DNA of 33,761 nt from Planktothrix serta PCC 8927. GTDB lineage: Bacteria > Cyanobacteriota > Cyanobacteriia > Cyanobacteriales > Microcoleaceae. A program made the position numbers and the translations under genes. Positions 1 through 10,175 of this stretch are shown here, in pieces; position 1 is the stretch's first letter; each line of letters starts with the position of its first letter. The notes under the pieces were generated by a model that did not search any database, was not told where the DNA came from, and saw only the letters and a list, made by a program, of their open reading frames with translations. The stretch lies in assembly GCF_900010725.2 (NCBI RefSeq), contig NZ_LR734879.1, forward strand, positions 146,904-180,664, read 5' to 3'.

Positions 1-460
<460 letters not shown>

Positions 461-479
461 TTTTTAACCTAAATAATAC

Positions 480-511
480 AAAAAACGCTCTCCGAAAGGA
501 GGGCGTTTTTT
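480..511 (+). terminator. Rho-independent terminator, probably bidirectional
   Basis: A GC-containing stem (ACGCTCTCC pairing with GGAGGGCGT, one G-T pair) closed by a GAAA tetraloop is flanked by A6 on the left and T6 on the right. It lies 20 bp after the psbA stop and 62 bp beyond the convergent lysC stop. The symmetric A and T tracts mean it can work on both strands. Confidence 0.9.
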
Positions 512-572
512 GGTGTTTTAGGATTAGCTTTAACTCTTGCTCAACCCGGTTTATGAACCCGACTAAATTCTA

Positions 573-2411
573 TTAAGCAACGGGAGCACGTTCAGGAACA
601 ATAAAGGTTTTTTCACCGGATAATTCAAAGACTTCATGAACTGCTTTTAATGCTTCTATGCCTTGGTCTTCATCAACTAAACAACTAATTTTAATTTCAG
701 AAGTAGCAATCATCAAAATATTAATATTTTTGTGAGCTAACGCTTCAAACATTTTAGCTGCAACCCCTGGATAATGGATCATTCCTGAACCAACAACACT
801 AACTTTAGCAATCGATTTATTAACAATAATTTCACCGCAGCCTAATTCCGATGTTGCTTGTTCTAAAATCTGTTGGGCTTCATCCGCATCTCCTTCGGCA
901 ACGGTAAAAGCAATATCTCGCGTTAAAATCCCGTTAACCTGATGACAGCGTTGGGATTGAATAATCATATCCACGCTAATATTATGATCTGCTAATAAGG
1001 AAAATAATTTTGCTGCCATTCCTGGACGATCTGGAATATGACGAATGGCTAAACGGGCTTGTTTGACATCTAATGCCACCCCACGCACAGGGGGTAAACT
1101 TTCATCGAGTTGGGTTTTTTTGGCCTCCAAATCGATTGTTTGTTTGGGGTCAAGACTTACTTCAAAAGATTCACATAAGGCGACAACAGCCCGTTCACAA
1201 TCTTCGGTAGCAATCACACAACTAACTTTCACTTCTGAAGTCGAAATCATCTGAAGATTAATACCCGCTTTCGCTAAGGTATTAAACATTTGAGAAGCGA
1301 CTTTAGGACGCCCAATCATTCCCGCCCCCATAATACTAACTTTAGCAATAGGAGTGTCATCCCCGGTGACTTCAGCATCCCCTAGATCGGAACTATTGGG
1401 TTTTCCTAAAGCGGGTAATAAGGCATCAGCAACGGCGATCGCTTGGGTAAAATATTCCCGTTCTACGGTAAATGTAATATCATTACTATTGCCTTCATGA
1501 ATCGATTGAATAATCAAATCAACATCTAAATTTTGAACTGCAATTCCCCCGAATAATTTCGCTGCAATGCCGGGGTGATCGGGTATTCTTAATAAGGAAA
1601 CTGCTGCTTGATTCGTATCAAATTCAACACCATCCACAGGACGGGCTAATTCTAATCCTTCTAAAGGTTGAGGTTGGGGTTTGGGAGCAATAACTTTAGT
1701 TCCGGGGTCATCTGTCCAACTAGAACGAACCACTAAAGAAACGCCATAATTGCGGGCAATTTCTACCGCACGAGGATGTAAAACTTTTGCCCCTAAACTG
1801 GCGAGTTCTAACATCTCATCACAGGTAATTTCTGCCATTAATTGGGCATTAGGAACCAAACGAGGATCAGTAGTTAAAATCCCTGGAACATCAGTATAAA
1901 TTTCACATAAATCTGCTTTTAAAGCCGCTGCTAATGCCACCGCAGAAGTATCAGAACCTCCTCGTCCTAATGTCGTAATTTCTAAATCATCTTGACTACT
2001 TACCCCTTGAAATCCTGCTATAACTACGACTTGTCCTTGATTTAAGTGGCGTTCTATTCGTTGAGTTTCAATGCTTAAAATTCGGGCGCGAGTGTGTTCA
2101 GCTTCGGTGATAATTCCCACTTGAGCGCCTGTTAAAGAAATCGCAGGTTGTCCGACTTCCTGCAATGCCATACTCAATAAAGCCATGCTCACTTGTTCTC
2201 CCGTTGAGAGTAACATATCCATCTCTCGACGGTTAGGAGTTGGAGAAATTTGTTGGGCTAAACCCACTAATTGATCAGTAGTTTTTCCCATAGCAGAAAC
2301 AACGACAACCACTTGATGATCTTGGGCTGTTTTTAACACCCGTTGAGCAACAGATTGAATGCGTTCAACGGAACCGACAGAACTACCACCGTATTTTTGA
2401 ACAATCAGCAT
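573..2411 (-). CDS. lysC: Aspartate kinase with four ACT domains
   Basis: Aspartokinase phosphorylates L-aspartate with ATP, the first step to lysine, threonine, methionine and diaminopimelate. Residues 1-240 are the amino-acid-kinase fold, with KYGGSSVGS at 6-14, STGEQ at 69-73, GRGGSDTSA at 149-157 and LHPRAVE at 211-217. The rest holds four ACT domains in two tandem pairs, at about 266-340, 354-425, 448-525 and 533-600. The two pairs are clearly related ([12 protein letters not shown] against [23 protein letters not shown] against [11 protein letters not shown]), indicating an internal duplication. A total of 612 residues fits the roughly 600-residue cyanobacterial class and exceeds the roughly 400-450 residues of two-ACT enzymes. 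ACT pairs usually bind lysine or threonine for feedback control. The gene stands alone and converges on psbA. No clear ribosome site precedes the ATG. Confidence 0.97.
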   Translation of the reverse strand: MLIVQKYGGSSVGSVERIQSVAQRVLKTAQDHQVVVVVSAMGKTTDQLVGLAQQISPTPNRREMDMLLSTGEQVSMALLSMALQEVGQPAISLTGAQVGIITEAEHTRARILSIETQRIERHLNQGQVVVIAGFQGVSSQDDLEITTLGRGGSDTSAVALAAALKADLCEIYTDVPGILTTDPRLVPNAQLMAEITCDEMLELASLGAKVLHPRAVEIARNYGVSLVVRSSWTDDPGTKVIAPKPQPQPLEGLELARPVDGVEFDTNQAAVSLLRIPDHPGIAAKLFGGIAVQNLDVDLIIQSIHEGNSNDITFTVEREYFTQAIAVADALLPALGKPNSSDLGDAEVTGDDTPIAKVSIMGAGMIGRPKVASQMFNTLAKAGINLQMISTSEVKVSCVIATEDCERAVVALCESFEVSLDPKQTIDLEAKKTQLDESLPPVRGVALDVKQARLAIRHIPDRPGMAAKLFSLLADHNISVDMIIQSQRCHQVNGILTRDIAFTVAEGDADEAQQILEQATSELGCGEIIVNKSIAKVSVVGSGMIHYPGVAAKMFEALAHKNINILMIATSEIKISCLVDEDQGIEALKAVHEVFELSGEKTFIVPERAPVA

Positions 2412-2680
2412 ATTAACTTCAGAATTGGCAATGAGGAATAAACAATTAAACTGAACAATCAGGAGTTTAACCGGGAAATTTTAAGCGGATTAACCTAGTT
2501 TAAGATAGGGATAAATCAGCCTATTGTATTTTACAAGAAAAGACGAGAAAATAATCCTTAAGTTTCCGGGAAATCCTGGCAGGAATTTTGACGCCGATCA
2601 AATGGAAGTCAGGATTCTGGGTTATGATACCATAGCCTAGAGAGATTGATCCCGAATGACTTTATAATCTAGGTTGCAAA

Positions 2681-4453
2681 ATGTTAATATTTTACACAAT
2701 CTCTCATCTTGGGCAGCGTTCTCTCCGAAATCTATACAGATTTGGGATTTTAATCGGATTAATTTTTGTTTTAGTGGGGAAAATGGAAGCACAAACTTCT
2801 CAACTGCAACTACTGAGTGATCCATTTTTGCAGTTACCAACGCCAACATCAATCCTGGTGATTTGGTTTACAGAATTTGCAGGTTCTCAACATTTTGTTA
2901 GCTATGGTAAAGACTTTAAGCAAAGGGTATTTGCTACGACAACTCAACTAACTCGAACCCGGGAAGATCAGAATTCTAAAGTCGGTGAACAACGGGAAAA
3001 AGGAACAATTTATCAAAAACCAACTCCCCGCAAAATTTGGCGACATCAAGCAGAAGTTACAGGTTTAATTTCTGGGGTTAAGGTTCCCTATTTTGTTACC
3101 AGTGTCACAGAAAATCATCAAAAAATCGAAAGTCATCAGTTTACGTTATCCCCTCAACCTAAAGCGGAAACTCCCTTAAAAATTTTATTAACATCTGATC
3201 ATCAACTGATGCCCATGACAGCAGCAAATTTACAAAAAGTTGCAGAAACAATTCCTGAGTTAGATGGCATTTTTTTTGCGGGAGATTTAGTGAATATTCC
3301 AGATCGAGCTTCAGAATGGTTTGATGATATTCGGGGAAATGCTTTTTTTCCTTGTTTACAAGGAAAGGCTAATTATCAGTTAGAAAAAGCTGGAGTTAAA
3401 ACCTTTTATCATGGAGCTAGTTTAATTCAAAATATCCCTTTGTTTCCAGCTATTGGCAATCATGAAATTATGGGAATTTTTTCTGATGAATTAAGTTTAA
3501 ATGAACAGTTTAACCATCCCTATCCTCGGTTTATCGGGAAAAGACTGGCTCCGCTATTCCCTGATCAAATCGAAGAATTAGAGTTAAAAAATAAAACCTT
3601 TAATAGCGATACTTATCAGGAAATTTTTAGTTTACCTAATAATAAAAATTACTATTCCTTGAGTTTTGGAAACATTAGATTAATAGTATTGTATATTACA
3701 AATATTTGGAGAACACCAAGTTTAGAGGCGAATGCTAGAGGACGTTATCGGGAGAAACAAGAAGACTTTAATCATCCTGAAAATTGGGGCTATGGACAAC
3801 ATATTTTTGAGTCTATTCAACCGGGAAGTGAACAATATAAATGGTTACAACAAGAATTGAATAGTCCTGAATTTCGACAAGCAAAATATAAAATTGTCAT
3901 GTTTCATCATCCTCCCCATACTTTAGGAGATAATATTGTTCCTGCTTATACTGATCCTCAACAAATTATCGAAAAGGATAATCAAGGAAATGTGAAAATG
4001 ATCCGTTATGAATATCCTTTAGAACAAGATTATATTATTCGAGATGTCATTCCTTTATTAGAAAAAGCTGAAGTACAGTTAGTTTATTATGGACATTCTC
4101 ATCTATGGAACCGTTTTATGAGTCCCAGTGGAATGCACTTTTTAGAATCTTCTAATGTGGGAAATAGTTATGGTGCATTTTTAGGAGATAAAAAACGAGC
4201 AGTTCCCTGGGAATTTAGGGAAAAATATCCCGCTATCGGTGATCCGAATGGTTTAGAGCCGATCCTTCCTAGCTTAAACCCATTATTAGCAGAAGATGGT
4301 AAACCTTTACCTTATATTGCCAGTAATAATATTACAGTTTTTAGTATTTTAGATACAGAAACGGGAACCGTTAAAAGTTACTATTTTGACACTCAAAAAC
4401 CTCAGTCAGAAGTAATTAAATTTGATGAATTCAAGTTAAAAAATAGTCACTAG
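2681..4453 (+). CDS. Exported metallophosphoesterase, purple-acid-phosphatase-like
   Basis: A 590-residue probable phosphoesterase. A hydrophobic stretch at about 21-33 followed by EAQ reads as a signal peptide or membrane anchor, placing it in the periplasm or outside. Residues about 42-155 resemble the fibronectin-like N-terminal domain of purple acid phosphatases. The dimetal catalytic motifs follow in order: SDHQ at 172-175, GDLV at 201-204, GNHE at 259-262, HH at 409-410 and GHSH at 471-474. The usual GDxxY tyrosine that makes such enzymes purple is Asn here (GDLVN), and the first motif is D-H rather than D-x-H or D-x-G. The metal pair and substrate are therefore uncertain; phosphate scavenging is plausible but inferred. 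It is a single gene, 123 bp upstream of the hybrid kinase. An N-terminal start further downstream is possible. Confidence 0.85.
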   Translation: MLIFYTISHLGQRSLRNLYRFGILIGLIFVLVGKMEAQTSQLQLLSDPFLQLPTPTSILVIWFTEFAGSQHFVSYGKDFKQRVFATTTQLTRTREDQNSKVGEQREKGTIYQKPTPRKIWRHQAEVTGLISGVKVPYFVTSVTENHQKIESHQFTLSPQPKAETPLKILLTSDHQLMPMTAANLQKVAETIPELDGIFFAGDLVNIPDRASEWFDDIRGNAFFPCLQGKANYQLEKAGVKTFYHGASLIQNIPLFPAIGNHEIMGIFSDELSLNEQFNHPYPRFIGKRLAPLFPDQIEELELKNKTFNSDTYQEIFSLPNNKNYYSLSFGNIRLIVLYITNIWRTPSLEANARGRYREKQEDFNHPENWGYGQHIFESIQPGSEQYKWLQQELNSPEFRQAKYKIVMFHHPPHTLGDNIVPAYTDPQQIIEKDNQGNVKMIRYEYPLEQDYIIRDVIPLLEKAEVQLVYYGHSHLWNRFMSPSGMHFLESSNVGNSYGAFLGDKKRAVPWEFREKYPAIGDPNGLEPILPSLNPLLAEDGKPLPYIASNNITVFSILDTETGTVKSYYFDTQKPQSEVIKFDEFKLKNSH

Positions 4454-4496
4454 GTTACTTGTTTTTGACCCATGATCAGGATTGAATCAGTGGCTA

Positions 4497-4528
4497 CCCC
4501 ATTTTAATCAGGCTAAAATTAAAAGGGG
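4497..4528 (+). terminator. Hairpin after the phosphoesterase gene
   Basis: CCCC plus TTTTAAT pairs with ATTAAAA plus GGGG around a short loop, with one unpaired A. It begins 43 bp after the phosphoesterase stop. It has no long T tract on its 3' side, so it could be an attenuating or RNA-stabilising hairpin instead of a true terminator. Confidence 0.4.
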
Positions 4529-4557
4529 TAAGTATAAATTATGCAGTTTTACTTACC
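4527..4557 (+). promoter_or_regulatory. 8-bp inverted repeat around a -10-like box, upstream of the hybrid kinase
   Basis: GGTAAGTA (4527-4534) and its exact complement TACTTACC (4550-4557) flank a 15-bp spacer. A TATAAA box begins at 4533, 44 bp before the kinase ATG. The arrangement would suit an operator overlapping a promoter, but I see no convincing -35 element. It could equally form an RNA hairpin in the 5' untranslated region. Confidence 0.35.
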
Positions 4558-4576
4558 GAGTTGTTAGAGGGAAAAC

Positions 4577-7366
4577 ATGAGCAAAATTGATTACCAGATG
4601 TTTCAGAAACTGCCTCTTCGCTTTATTCTGATTGTTCCATTTGTTTTACAAATTTTTGCTGCTGTTGGTTTGACCGGATATTTATCTTTAAGAAATGGTC
4701 AAAAAGCGGTAAATAATTTAGCAATTCAGTTACAATATGAAGTTGGGAGTCGGATTGAACAACATTTAAGCAGTTATCTTTCTATCGCACCGCAACTGAA
4801 TCAACTAAATGCTCATGCGATCGCAATTGGAACCATTAACCCTAATAATTTAACGCAAATGGGGCGGTTTTTTTGGCAACAGCGTGTTACCTTTAATATT
4901 GGTTATGTTTTGTTTGGAACACCTACCGGAAAATTTTCCAGTATTGGCAATTATTTTGGAGATCAAAGAATTACCTTTGATACGGTAGATCCTGAAGCTT
5001 ACGGTGATGGAAGAGACTATGTTTATGGAACAAATAATCGCGGTCAACTGACCCAACTTTTATATAAAAGTGTAGAGGATTATTTTTTTCAAAAAGAAGG
5101 ATGGTATGCTGCGGGAGCCAGATTAGGAAAACCCACTTGGAGTCAAGTTTATACTTGGGAAGTTGAACCTTATCCCCTTTGTATTGCAGCCAGTTATCCC
5201 TTATTTGATAATAATAAAAAATTAACGGGGGTCTTAGGTGTAGAAATGCGATTATCGCAATTACATGATTTTTTGCAAGAATTGAAAGTAAGTTCTTCCG
5301 GTAAAACGTTTATTATAGAACGGAATGGATTAATAATTGCCAGTTCTACTCATGAACAACCTTTTCATTTAAAACCCGGACAAAAACCGCAACGATTAAA
5401 AGTAACAGAGAGTCAAGAACCTTTAATTAAAGCAACAGCAAACTATTTAAAATCAGAAATTAAAGATTTTGAAACGATTAAAACCATTCAACAACTGCAA
5501 TTTCCTTTTCAAGGTAATCAACAGTTTGTTCAAATTGCACCTTGGCGAGATCAATTAGGGTTAGATTGGTTAGTGGTCGTAGTTGTCCCAGAGTCCGATT
5601 TCATGAAAGAAATTGATGCGAATACTCGGACTACAATTTTACTTTGTTTCGGGGCTTTAATCTTAGCAATTATATCAGGAATTTATACCACCCGTCACAT
5701 TACTCAACCCATTTTACGCTTAAGTTCTGCATCTAAAACCATTGCAGTATCGGCTCAACAAGGGTTTAGGGGTGACTTAGTTAAACCCAGAGTTGAAGAA
5801 CCTAAAATCAAAGAATTAGGGGTTTTAGCGGATTCATTTAATCAAATGAGTCAACAATTAGAGGATGTTTTTGCTACTTTAGAACAAACCAATAAAGCCT
5901 TAGAAAAACGGGTAGAAGAACGAACCTCTCAACTCCAAATAGCCAAGGAAAAAGCCGATGCTGCTAACCAAGCTAAAAGTGAATTTCTGGCTAATATGAG
6001 CCATGAGTTACGCACCCCATTAAACGGAATTTTAGGCTATGCTCAAATTTTAGAACAATTGGAACCCCTGACCGAAAAAGGACGCAGAGGGGTAGATGTT
6101 ATTCAGCAATGTGGTTATCATCTTTTAACCCTAATTAATGATGTTTTAGATTTATCCAAAATTGAAGCCCGGAAAATGGAACTCTACCCAACTGATTTTC
6201 ATTTTCCAGCTTTTTTAGAAGGGGTTGTAGAAATTTGCAAGATCAAAGCTCAACAGAAAGGAATTCAGTTTAATTATCGACCTCAAGAAAATCTTCCCAT
6301 TGGTATTTGCTCCGATGAAAAACGGCTGAGACAAGTGTTAATTAATTTATTAGGAAATGCGATTAAATTTACCGAAAAAGGAAGTGTAACCTTTTCCATT
6401 CAAGCCACACCTATCCCCCCAAATTCGCGGTATCATCTGCATTTTGAAATTCAAGATACTGGGGTGGGGATGACATCAGAACAATTAGAGCGAATTTTTC
6501 TTCCTTTTGAACAAGTGGGAGAGACTAAAAAAAATACCGAAGGTACAGGTTTAGGATTAGCAATTAGCCAAAAAATAGTTTCCTTAATGGGAAGTCAGCT
6601 TCAGGTACAAAGCCAATTAAAAGAGGGGAGTATTTTCTGGTTTGATGTGGAATTACCTGAAGCCAAAGAATGGGCAAATACCTCTCGCAATATTCACAAA
6701 GGAATCGTTAACGGATATCTAGGGAAACAAAGAAAAATTATAATTGTTGATGATAATTGGGCAAATCGTTCAGTAATTGTTAACTTATTAGAACCGATTG
6801 GGTTTGAAGTAATAGAAGCCAATAATGGTCAAGAAGGATTAGATAAAGCAAAGGCTATTTTCCCCGATTTTATTATTACTGATCTGGTCATGCCTGTCAT
6901 GGATGGGTTTGCGTTGATTAATCAGTTACGCCAATTACCACAACTCAAAGATACGGTGATTATTGCTTCCTCAGCCAGTGTATTTGATAGTGATCAACAC
7001 CGCAGTTTAGATGCGGGAGCTAATGCGTTTTTACCTAAACCTGTTTCCGCCGATTTATTGTTAGAATTATTGCAAGTTCACCTGAATTTAGAATGGATTT
7101 ATCTTTCGGCTGAATCTCCAGTTCCCGATCAAAATCTACCTTCTAATTCTCAGCCGGAAACCCCAGAAATCCCGATTGAAATCTTATCACACTTGTACGA
7201 ATTAGCTCAAGAAGGAGACGCAGATGGTATACTAGCAGAAGCTCATTTAATCCAAACTCATTATCCGCCTTATTTCGCTTTTACTCAACAAGTGATCCGG
7301 CTTGCAGAAAATTTTCAACTCAAAAAGCTGCGAGAGTTGTTGAGTCAAACCCTCAGCCAATCTTAA
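4577..7366 (+). CDS. Hybrid sensor histidine kinase (Cache-HAMP-HisKA-HATPase-receiver)
   Basis: A membrane sensor kinase of 929 residues. Membrane span 1 is at about 15-37 and span 2 at about 352-371. Between them lies a roughly 310-residue extracytoplasmic region that looks like a double Cache ligand-binding domain. After span 2 come HAMP (about 372-430), a coiled coil, HisKA with phospho-acceptor His476 in [11 protein letters not shown], and an ATPase domain with the N-box around Asn594 (LLGNAIKF), DTGVGM, and GTGLGLAI. A receiver domain follows (about 714-830) with VDD, phospho-acceptor Asp769 in TDLVMP, and KP near its end. The last roughly 95 residues match no domain I can name and carry no obvious Hpt histidine. 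An AGAGGG ribosome-site candidate lies 5-10 bp before the ATG. The ligand is unknown. The next kinase gene starts 48 bp on, so co-transcription is likely. Confidence 0.93.
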   Translation: MSKIDYQMFQKLPLRFILIVPFVLQIFAAVGLTGYLSLRNGQKAVNNLAIQLQYEVGSRIEQHLSSYLSIAPQLNQLNAHAIAIGTINPNNLTQMGRFFWQQRVTFNIGYVLFGTPTGKFSSIGNYFGDQRITFDTVDPEAYGDGRDYVYGTNNRGQLTQLLYKSVEDYFFQKEGWYAAGARLGKPTWSQVYTWEVEPYPLCIAASYPLFDNNKKLTGVLGVEMRLSQLHDFLQELKVSSSGKTFIIERNGLIIASSTHEQPFHLKPGQKPQRLKVTESQEPLIKATANYLKSEIKDFETIKTIQQLQFPFQGNQQFVQIAPWRDQLGLDWLVVVVVPESDFMKEIDANTRTTILLCFGALILAIISGIYTTRHITQPILRLSSASKTIAVSAQQGFRGDLVKPRVEEPKIKELGVLADSFNQMSQQLEDVFATLEQTNKALEKRVEERTSQLQIAKEKADAANQAKSEFLANMSHELRTPLNGILGYAQILEQLEPLTEKGRRGVDVIQQCGYHLLTLINDVLDLSKIEARKMELYPTDFHFPAFLEGVVEICKIKAQQKGIQFNYRPQENLPIGICSDEKRLRQVLINLLGNAIKFTEKGSVTFSIQATPIPPNSRYHLHFEIQDTGVGMTSEQLERIFLPFEQVGETKKNTEGTGLGLAISQKIVSLMGSQLQVQSQLKEGSIFWFDVELPEAKEWANTSRNIHKGIVNGYLGKQRKIIIVDDNWANRSVIVNLLEPIGFEVIEANNGQEGLDKAKAIFPDFIITDLVMPVMDGFALINQLRQLPQLKDTVIIASSASVFDSDQHRSLDAGANAFLPKPVSADLLLELLQVHLNLEWIYLSAESPVPDQNLPSNSQPETPEIPIEILSHLYELAQEGDADGILAEAHLIQTHYPPYFAFTQQVIRLAENFQLKKLRELLSQTLSQS

Positions 7367-7414
7367 ACGGTTTATTCTTCAACTCATCTTAAAATTCATC
7401 CCCTATTCTCATCC

Positions 7415-8671
7415 ATGCAAGACATTGGCTTTATCCTAATTGTTGATGACAATCCTACTAATTTATCGGTTTTATCCCAAACCTTAAAAGGTGCAGGATT
7501 TGCGGTGCGCGTTGCTGAAGATGGAGAAAGTGCGCTGCAATTAGTGGAGCGCAAACAACCTGCTCTCATCTTATTAGATGTGCAAATGCCTGGTATTGAT
7601 GGGTTTGAAACGTGTAAACAATTAAAATCTAATCCTAAAAATCAAGGAATTCCAATTATTTTTTTAACCGCGTTAACGGATGTTGAAAATAAAGTAAAAG
7701 GACTTTCTCTAGGAGCGGTTGATTATATTTCTAAACCCTTTGAAAAACAAGAGGTATTAGCTAGAGTTCGAGTGCATTTGCAACTTAAACAACTCACAGA
7801 AACACTAGAACAACAAGTTGCAGAACGGACTGCTATTTTAGAAAAAGCGCAAGTTCAATTGGTACAACAAGAAAAACTTTCCAGTCTGGGACAATTAGTA
7901 ACGGGAATTGCCCATGAGCTTAATAATCCGATTAGTTGTATTGTCAATAATATTCCTTTAGCTCAGGACTATGTTCGGGATCTAGCTGATATTTTAACTT
8001 TATGTCAAACTTATTATGAGCAACTGCCCATACCCCTACAAGAGGCAATCTTGACAGCAGATTTAGATTTTATTTTAAAGGATTTACCGCAATTGCTAAA
8101 CTCTATGAAATTAAGCACTGATCGAATTAAAGATATTTCGATTTCCTTAAGAAATTTTGCCCGTTCAGATTCTTTAACTAAAGTTTTATTTAATATTCAT
8201 GAAAGCCTGGATAGCACTTTATTAATTTTGAGTCATCGTCTCAAACCATTAGGGGAACGAGCCGCTATTCAATTAGTTAAAGAATACGGCGATTTACCTC
8301 TCGTTGAATGTTATCCAGGCCAACTCAATCAAGTGTTTATGAATCTTTTAGCAAATGCCATTGATGCCCTTGAAGAAGCCGGACAACAGGGACAAATGAA
8401 AACCCGAATTCCTACCCTAAAAATTTGTACGAGCCAACCTGATACACAATCAATTTTGATTCGGATTTCTGATAATGGAATTGGGATGACAGAGGAGATT
8501 CTTCAGCACGTTTTTGAACCCTTATTTACTACAAAACCTGTGGGTCAGGGAACGGGATTAGGATTAGTTATTGCTTATCAAATTATTGAAAAACATCAGG
8601 GGAAACTGAATCTCTATTCAACCCCAGGACAGGGAACAAACCTAGAAATTTGGCTTCCTATTACTGCTTAA
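7415..8671 (+). CDS. Receiver-histidine kinase (REC-coiled coil-HisKA-HATPase)
   Basis: A soluble 418-residue protein with no membrane span. An N-terminal receiver (about 5-120) has VDDN, phospho-acceptor Asp55 in LLDVQMPG, and KP after VDYIS. A coiled coil (about 120-150) leads to a HisKA-like helix pair with His167 in GIAHELNNPI, then an ATPase domain with NLLANAIDAL, SDNGIGM, FTTKP and GTGLGLVI. The HELNNP box and FTTKP are typical of the HPK4 type of kinase. Its receiver could accept phosphate from the hybrid kinase encoded 48 bp upstream, making a two-kinase relay; that is inference from gene order. No DNA-binding output is present in either protein. Its stop overlaps the convergent GAF gene by 11 bp. 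No clear ribosome site precedes the ATG. Confidence 0.92.
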   Translation: MQDIGFILIVDDNPTNLSVLSQTLKGAGFAVRVAEDGESALQLVERKQPALILLDVQMPGIDGFETCKQLKSNPKNQGIPIIFLTALTDVENKVKGLSLGAVDYISKPFEKQEVLARVRVHLQLKQLTETLEQQVAERTAILEKAQVQLVQQEKLSSLGQLVTGIAHELNNPISCIVNNIPLAQDYVRDLADILTLCQTYYEQLPIPLQEAILTADLDFILKDLPQLLNSMKLSTDRIKDISISLRNFARSDSLTKVLFNIHESLDSTLLILSHRLKPLGERAAIQLVKEYGDLPLVECYPGQLNQVFMNLLANAIDALEEAGQQGQMKTRIPTLKICTSQPDTQSILIRISDNGIGMTEEILQHVFEPLFTTKPVGQGTGLGLVIAYQIIEKHQGKLNLYSTPGQGTNLEIWLPITA

Positions 8672-9224
8672 GATTCAAAATTTCCGGTGCAGTTGATAGG
8701 GTTTCTGCGGTGGTTTTCATCAGTTCTAATTCCGCAGAACTCCAAACATGAGGATATTGACAATGATGAACAATTAATAAACCCCAGAGTTCGTGAGCAA
8801 CAATCACAGGAACAACTAAATTAGCCCGAACAGAAATACTGCGTAAAAAGTTTTGATGACAAGGGTGAATTGATGCCGTTTCAATATCTGCGATCGCCCC
8901 AATTCTTCCATCTTGATAATACTGAGCATATTCTTGATTAAAACAATCATCAGCACCCGTAGAACCATAGAGCGATAAGGTTTCTTGACTCAAGGATTCA
9001 AAGGTAACTTGCCCTTTCCATTGATAATAAAAATAATATAAAATAACTCGATCTGATTGAAGTTTAACTCTTAATTGATCGAGTTCTTTTTGAATTAAAG
9101 TATCTCGTCTTATACTCGTTTTCAACCGCACTGCAAACTTTTGTAAACCGGGATCGCCTGGAGAAGGTTGATTTTCAAAGTCGTTGATGTTCTTGAATTC
9201 GTTAGGGGTTGGGGAAGAATTCAT
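8661..9224 (-). CDS. Stand-alone GAF protein, probable DXCF-type cyanobacteriochrome
   Basis: The 187-residue protein is essentially one GAF domain (about 28-183) with no kinase, cyclase or membrane part. It starts with the family-typical SDRVILYYFYYQWKG and ends with VRANLVVPV and LWGLLIVHHC. Two features point to a bilin-binding cyanobacteriochrome. One is Cys122-His123 at the canonical attachment site (HPCHQNFL). The other is Asp92-Asp93-Cys94-Phe95, which fits the DXCF motif carrying the second cysteine. The two cysteines are 28 residues apart, the spacing I recall for the blue/green DXCF protein TePixJ (Cys494 and Cys522). If it is functional it would be a small photoreceptor acting through a partner protein. 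Many cyanobacterial GAF domains keep part of these motifs without a chromophore, so bilin binding is inferred. The gene converges on the receiver kinase with an 11-bp overlap. Confidence 0.8.
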   Translation of the reverse strand: MNSSPTPNEFKNINDFENQPSPGDPGLQKFAVRLKTSIRRDTLIQKELDQLRVKLQSDRVILYYFYYQWKGQVTFESLSQETLSLYGSTGADDCFNQEYAQYYQDGRIGAIADIETASIHPCHQNFLRSISVRANLVVPVIVAHELWGLLIVHHCQYPHVWSSAELELMKTTAETLSTAPEILNLKQ

Positions 9225-9338
9225 AGGGAGCCAATCAAATCATATTTCAGTTTAATATTTTATCACGAATTTGTAATAGTAAGCCGATAAATCAGCGATA
9301 ATAGATTAAACTTTAACTTTTCTTTAGCTTTCGAGTTT

Positions 9339-10130
9339 ATGCTGACAATCGCACAACAACAGGAATTATTGACCCTATTAATCCAGTTAATGACAGTGTT
9401 TGGAAGTCGGATTTTGACCGCAATCCTAATTCTATTGTTGGGGTTATGGTTGGCAAAATTTATACAACGTCTCAGTAAACGGTTGATGATTAAGGCGCAA
9501 TTAGAGCCGACTCTGATTCGATTTTTAGTTAATTTAATTTATATTGCGACTGTTACCTTTGTAGTTTTAGCAACCCTCGGAAAATTGGGAATTCAAACTA
9601 CATCATTTATTGCGGTTTTAGGGGCTGCTGGGTTAGCAATTGGGTTAGCCTTACAAGGCTCTTTATCTAATTTTGCTTCGGGTGTATTTATGATTATTTT
9701 TCGCCCGTTTAAAGTTCACGATTATATTGAAGGAGGCGGAGTAGAAGGAACTGTTGAGGAAATCCAAATTTTTACCACCCTTTTAACAACACCTGATCAT
9801 AAAACTATTATTATTCCCAATAGTAAACTTTACGGCGATAAAATTGTTAATCACTCGATTCAACCCATCCGCCGAGTGGATTTAACCTTAAATTTTAGTT
9901 ATGATACCAATTTGGATCAACTTCGAGAACTATTTATCACTCTAGTTGAGGCTGATGAACGAATTTTATCTGAACCCACACCGGGTATGGAAGTTCGAGA
10001 AATTGCCGCCAGTGGGATTAAAATTTTATTAACGGTTTGGGTTAGTAATCTCAACTATTCTCAGATGCGTTCTGATCTCAATGAGCGCCTGAAACAGAGC
10101 TTAGATGCTGATGGGATTAAATTGGTTTGA
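9339..10130 (+). CDS. mscS: Small-conductance mechanosensitive channel, MscS family
   Basis: A 263-residue inner-membrane channel that opens on membrane tension and releases solutes during hypo-osmotic shock. Three hydrophobic segments are visible at about 20-42, 60-82 and 88-120. The third is the glycine/alanine-rich pore helix (GAAGLAIGLALQGSLSNFAS) that is the family signature, followed by the GVFMIIFRPFKVHD turn into the cytoplasmic beta domain. The length is close to the 286 residues of E. coli MscS, with no extra sensor domain. It is transcribed alone, divergent from the GAF gene across a 114-bp gap. Cyanobacteria carry several paralogues, so the symbol denotes the family rather than a specific orthologue. 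Confidence 0.93.
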   Translation: MLTIAQQQELLTLLIQLMTVFGSRILTAILILLLGLWLAKFIQRLSKRLMIKAQLEPTLIRFLVNLIYIATVTFVVLATLGKLGIQTTSFIAVLGAAGLAIGLALQGSLSNFASGVFMIIFRPFKVHDYIEGGGVEGTVEEIQIFTTLLTTPDHKTIIIPNSKLYGDKIVNHSIQPIRRVDLTLNFSYDTNLDQLRELFITLVEADERILSEPTPGMEVREIAASGIKILLTVWVSNLNYSQMRSDLNERLKQSLDADGIKLV

Positions 10131-10148
10131 TCCGTTTACTGATTGAGG

Positions 10149-10173
10149 AATAATCCCCCTAGTTGGGGTTATT
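10149..10173 (+). terminator. Hairpin after the MscS-family gene
   Basis: AATAATCCCC pairs with GGGGTTATT (one bulged T) around a short loop, 18 bp after the mscS stop. There is only a short T-rich tail, so the terminator call is moderate. It also separates mscS from the promoter candidate that follows. Confidence 0.45.
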
Positions 10174-10175
10174 TG

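Noticed and set aside
2588-2628. TTGACG and TATGAT as a promoter for the phosphoesterase gene
   Set aside because: The spacer is 29 bp, far from the 16-18 bp needed for sigma-70 recognition.
2637-2852. Minus-strand 71-codon frame across the phosphoesterase start
   Set aside because: It overlaps the signal-peptide coding region of a well-supported gene and has no recognisable features.
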